From contig JAQCFT010000007.1 in the NCBI GenBank assembly GCA_027619545.1, positions 1-38,651 of the forward strand: a stretch of 38,651 nucleotides of DNA. The letters are read 5' to 3'. Below the pieces are notes generated by a model that saw nothing but the letters and a program-made list of their open reading frames with translations, was not told the origin of the DNA and made no database searches. The stretch comes from Verrucomicrobiota bacterium (GTDB lineage Bacteria; Verrucomicrobiota; Verrucomicrobiia; Limisphaerales; AAA164-E04). The stretch's first letter is position 1; each line of letters opens with the position of its first letter. The position numbers and the translations under genes are program-made. This document shows positions 35,570 through 38,651 of this stretch, piece after piece.

Positions 35570-37063
35570 ATGAATCATAACATCACTCAAATCTGGAAGA
35601 CTGCCTGGCTGCTGACTCTTGTCACTGCCTGTCTTTGCGGCAAGCACGATGCTCATGCCGCAGAACAGTCGGACTATTATAAAACCCTCACCTTACCCGT
35701 GCCCGACGGAGTCGTTCTGGAAGCGGGAGCTTTGCAATGGTTGGGGAACGATGAGGTCGCAGTATCCACCCGGCTCGGTGAAATCTACGTGGTGGACAAT
35801 GCGCTGGCGGACGATCCGTCCCAAGTGAAATTCACCCGCTTTGCCAGCGGACTGCACGAAGTGCTCGGACTGGCGAAGAAGGACGATTGGCTGTATTGCA
35901 TGCAACGCTGCGAACTGACGCGCATGAAAGATCTGGACAATGACGGTCGCGCCGATGTGTTCGAAACCGTCAACGATGACTGGGGCATCACCGGCGATTA
36001 CCACGAATACGCTTTCAGTTCCAAATTCGACAAAGAAGGAAACATCTGGATCGTGCTCTGCCTCACTGGTTCGTTTACCAGCGAGATCGATTACCGTGGC
36101 TGGTGCCTGCGTGTGACTCCGGACGGTCGGATGATCCCGACCGCCAGCGGCATCCGATCCCCCGGCGGTATCGGGATGAATGCCTTGGGCGACGTCTTTT
36201 ACACCGACAACCAGGGAGTTTGGAACGGAACCTGCGGACTGAAACACCTCAAACCGGGAGGTTTCATGGGGAACCCCAGCGGAAACACCTGGTATCAACT
36301 AACCGACGCTCTGGGACCGCGCCCGCTGGATCCGGTCAGTGGCAGTCGCATGCATATCGAAGCAGCCAAGATTCCCGAACTGGTGCCAACTGCTGTTTAC
36401 TTTCCCTACGGCAAAATGGGACAGTCCGCGAGCGGGATCGTCTGCGATCAAACCGGTGGTAAGTTTGGTCCCTTCGAGGACCAATTGCTCGTTGGCGACC
36501 AAACCCACAGTACGGTGATGCGAGTTGATCTGGAGCAAGTCAACGGAGTCTATCAAGGAGCCTGTTTCCCATTCCTGACCGAACTCGATTCCGGAACCCT
36601 CAGCATGGAATTCGCGCCGGACGGATCCCTGTTCGTCGGAGGAACCGACCGGGGGTGGGGAGCTCGCGGTGGAAAACCCTTTGCTCTCCAACGCGTGGTC
36701 TGGACCGGAAAAAACCCCTTCGAAGTTCAAACCATGCGAGCCCGCAAAGACGGATTCGAAATCACCTTCACCGAACCCGTCGACAAAACAACGGCCACCG
36801 ATCCCAAATCCTACACCATTCAAACCTACACCTACATTTACCAAAGCAGCTACGGAAGCCCCGAGGTTGACCAAACCACTCCCAAGATTGTCAGCGTAGA
36901 CGTCAGCGAAGATGGCAAACGCGTCCGCCTCAAAATTGACAAACTTCAAATAGGCCATGTCCATGAACTCAAACTCCAAGGTGTGCGATCCAAGTCAGAT
37001 GGAGCATTGTGGAATCCTGTTGCTTACTACACGCTGAATGATGTGCCGAAGGATATTTTGTAG
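35570..37063 (+). CDS. Exported beta-propeller protein (PVC dehydrogenase-like)
   Basis: 497 residues from the ATG at 35570, which sits directly before the signal peptide ([19 protein letters not shown], cut near residue 30). The chain is a six-bladed propeller of the sort found in putative PVC membrane-bound dehydrogenases ([105 protein letters not shown]), ending in an Ig-like C-terminal domain (~375-497). No heme motif is present. It lies next to the five-heme cytochrome, so it probably oxidises a sugar-like substrate and hands electrons to it (inference). Cofactor (PQQ or none) not determined. Confidence 0.82.
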   Translation: MNHNITQIWKTAWLLTLVTACLCGKHDAHAAEQSDYYKTLTLPVPDGVVLEAGALQWLGNDEVAVSTRLGEIYVVDNALADDPSQVKFTRFASGLHEVLGLAKKDDWLYCMQRCELTRMKDLDNDGRADVFETVNDDWGITGDYHEYAFSSKFDKEGNIWIVLCLTGSFTSEIDYRGWCLRVTPDGRMIPTASGIRSPGGIGMNALGDVFYTDNQGVWNGTCGLKHLKPGGFMGNPSGNTWYQLTDALGPRPLDPVSGSRMHIEAAKIPELVPTAVYFPYGKMGQSASGIVCDQTGGKFGPFEDQLLVGDQTHSTVMRVDLEQVNGVYQGACFPFLTELDSGTLSMEFAPDGSLFVGGTDRGWGARGGKPFALQRVVWTGKNPFEVQTMRARKDGFEITFTEPVDKTTATDPKSYTIQTYTYIYQSSYGSPEVDQTTPKIVSVDVSEDGKRVRLKIDKLQIGHVHELKLQGVRSKSDGALWNPVAYYTLNDVPKDIL

Positions 37064-37091
37064 ACAGACTGAATTCTGTCGGTCTTTTTTT
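37063..37091 (+). terminator. Intrinsic terminator of the propeller gene
   Basis: A 6-bp stem, GACAGA (37063-37068) with TCTGTC (37075-37080), starts at the last base of the stop codon and is followed by GGTC and seven T (37085-37091). Confidence 0.6.
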
Positions 37092-37142
37092 GACAGGATG
37101 AAGATGATTTCGGGTGAGTTTATAAATAGTCTATTTTTTTAT

Positions 37143-37294
37143 CTCACACGAAGGCAGAAAGAAACGAAGAAAATTTTTCGATGAATTTGCAATGTGGACA
37201 GCTGTTACGTTCATTGTGTGATCCGTGTCGTTCAATTGAATGTGGATCACTATGAGAAAAACAACTACTTTGTGTCATTCTGCCTTCGTGTGAG
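37143..37294. repeat. 152-bp element bounded by 17-bp perfect inverted repeats
   Basis: The left arm 37143-37159 (CTCACACGAAGGCAGAA) is the exact reverse complement of 37278-37294. The 118-nt interior has no ORF. The right arm lies inside the 3' end of the FG-GAP gene and encodes part of its last residues. No target-site duplication is visible. It resembles a small dispersed intergenic repeat or MITE-like relic. Confidence 0.6.
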
Positions 37295-38651
37295 TTCCTG
37301 CTTGATTTCAGGGAATGGGGATTGGTTTTCGAATAGGCGAATGCCGTGTTTGGTGTCGTAGACGACGAAGTCGGGTTTTTCGTCCTGGTTGAAATCGGTA
37401 ACGCCGGGAGAGCCTTGTTGTCCGGTGAGGTTGATGCCGGATGCATTTGGTTTGATGGGGGTCCATTGGCCTGTGCCGTCTCCTGACAAAAGCAATCCTT
37501 TTCCGGATGTCATGGGAGCCCATTGGGTGTTTTCGTAGCCCCAGTTTTGGCTGAGGAAGATGTCCAGGTGACCGTCGAGATTGAAGTCTGCAATGGCTGT
37601 TCCGGTGGCGGGCGCCCATTGGGCCCTGGCGGGGAGGGGGTGCCATACATAGCTGTCGGGGAGGTTCAGGAGGACTCCGGTTTCGAGGGTGTTGATTTCA
37701 AAGTGTTGGGTAGGTTCCTCCATATCTTCCAGGATGTCATCCATGGTCAGGTCGGCGTATGCTTGATGGGATGCGATGGTCTTTTCGGTCAAGGACAACC
37801 AGGGCATGGCTTCTTCCATGCTCGAGATGGGCCACCATTGTTCGTTTTTGTTGTAGCCGGCAAGGGTAAGGTGGATGGTATTGTCATTTGTGCCTGGGAT
37901 GTAATATCGGAATGGGCCGCTGCCCCATTGGGCCCAAGGGGTGTTGGATCCCAGGTTGCAGGCGATGATGTCGGGACGACCATTCTCATCAAAATCTCCC
38001 GTTGCCAGTGAGAGCCAGATGCCTTTAAGGTCATGAAATCCCATTTCTTCGGTGTAACGGGTGAAGATGCCATGTTCATTGAGTAAAAACTCCAGGCTGC
38101 CCCATTCACATGCCACCAGCAGATCCAGGTCGCCGTCCAGATCCCAATCGACCCATTCGGCATCGGTGGCGCGTTGGATCTTGTCGAGTGCGGGGTGGTT
38201 GGTTTGATCCCATTGGTATCCGCCATCGGTAGCTTTCAGTAACAGGGATGCGCTTGGGTTCTGCAGCGGCGTTATTGGGGAGTGATTGCTCAAATAGATG
38301 TCGGGTAGGTTGTCGCCGGTGTAGTCACCGACTTTAATGAGTGTGGTCGCTTTCGGGATTTCCACTGACACGAAATCCAGCCTTGTGTCGGAATGCCAGT
38401 GAACCAATTGATCCCCCGGTATCGGGCTGAATGCGGGACGGATGGCCAGAGCGCCTGTCGTGCCATTCGGATGCTGAAAGGATGCGAGGGGGGAATGCGG
38501 GGTCAGTTCGGATATTTGATCAGGGGCGTGGGCCACGGCAAAGTTGCCTGATCCATCGTTCTCCAACCATTGTGTCGCATTGCTCTGCCCGCTGATCACC
38601 AGATCATCATCTCCGTCGTTATCCATGTCTGCCCAGATGATCCTGGGGGTG
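37265..38651 (-). CDS. FG-GAP/VCBS repeat protein, C-terminal part
   Basis: 462 residues are visible; the N-terminus lies beyond the window, because the frame stays open past the ATG at 38626 (codons for RIIWAD precede it and complete a repeat motif). Repeated D-x-D-x-D/N-G-x-x-D calcium loops are spread along the chain (DMDNDGDDDL, GDYTGDNLPDIYL, DWDLDGDLDLL, GDFDENGRPDII, ADFNLDGHLDIF, TDFNQDEKPDFV), each closing one blade of an integrin-alpha-like seven-bladed propeller. Such proteins are exported and act in adhesion or glycan binding; this one's target is unknown. The last residues (LTRRQNDTK) are encoded by the arm of the inverted-repeat element, so its natural C-terminus may have been altered. 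Confidence 0.85.
   Translation of the reverse strand, partial: TPRIIWADMDNDGDDDLVISGQSNATQWLENDGSGNFAVAHAPDQISELTPHSPLASFQHPNGTTGALAIRPAFSPIPGDQLVHWHSDTRLDFVSVEIPKATTLIKVGDYTGDNLPDIYLSNHSPITPLQNPSASLLLKATDGGYQWDQTNHPALDKIQRATDAEWVDWDLDGDLDLLVACEWGSLEFLLNEHGIFTRYTEEMGFHDLKGIWLSLATGDFDENGRPDIIACNLGSNTPWAQWGSGPFRYYIPGTNDNTIHLTLAGYNKNEQWWPISSMEEAMPWLSLTEKTIASHQAYADLTMDDILEDMEEPTQHFEINTLETGVLLNLPDSYVWHPLPARAQWAPATGTAIADFNLDGHLDIFLSQNWGYENTQWAPMTSGKGLLLSGDGTGQWTPIKPNASGINLTGQQGSPGVTDFNQDEKPDFVVYDTKHGIRLFENQSPFPEIKQELTRRQNDTK

Overview
The window looks like a chromosomal segment of a Verrucomicrobiota bacterium, probably one of the marine polysaccharide-degrading lineages. This is inference from gene content. 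The support is a very large PSD1 protein (planctomycete-type cytochrome + DUF1549/DUF1553) next to a Tat-exported DUF1501 protein, several fusions of c-type heme domains to beta-propellers, a formylglycine-type sulfatase, DUF3500, FG-GAP and PA14 proteins, and many genes without a Shine-Dalgarno sequence. I saw no rRNA, tRNA, CRISPR array, intact insertion sequence or phage gene.

Layout. 1-1.3 kb: the end of a sugar-phosphate isomerase/epimerase and an SDR dehydrogenase. 1.3-6.8 kb (minus strand): a tandem pair of 900-residue exported proteins, each joining a glucose/sorbosone-dehydrogenase-like propeller to a diheme cytochrome module; the two copies also share a conserved 40-nt leader. 7.0-10.9 kb: a tight three-gene operon of a lone, possibly lipidated secretin, an unrecognised 204-residue protein, and an MscS-type channel with a cyclic-nucleotide-binding domain. 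11-12.8 kb (minus): a sulfatase. 12.9-15.98 kb: manA, a phosphohexomutase and a possible 44-residue ORF. 16-20.9 kb (minus): a WYL regulator, rho with a collagen-like (Pro-Lys-Gly)n N-terminus, an RlmD/TrmA-type RNA methyltransferase and a DUF3500 protein. 21-23.1 kb: mobA and, convergent to it, a GntP transporter. 23.3-24 kb: a small membrane ORF and a remnant of a CDF metal transporter. 24-30.6 kb: the PSD1-DUF1501 pair. 30.7-32.1 kb (minus): an unrecognised membrane-anchored protein. 32.3-37.1 kb: a five-heme PA14 cytochrome followed by an exported beta-propeller. 37.1-38.65 kb: a 17-bp inverted-repeat element and the C-terminal part of an FG-GAP repeat protein that runs off the end.

How it fits together. 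Much of the window is machinery for oxidising sugars or sugar derivatives in the cell envelope: propeller dehydrogenases joined to or beside c-type cytochromes, a sulfatase that could desulfate polysaccharides, a gluconate-type permease, an SDR dehydrogenase and an epimerase. ManA plus phosphohexomutase would feed GDP-mannose synthesis. Rho, the RNA methyltransferase and MobA are housekeeping. The secretin/unknown/MscS-cNBD operon is the part least explained by known systems and the most interesting candidate for new biology.
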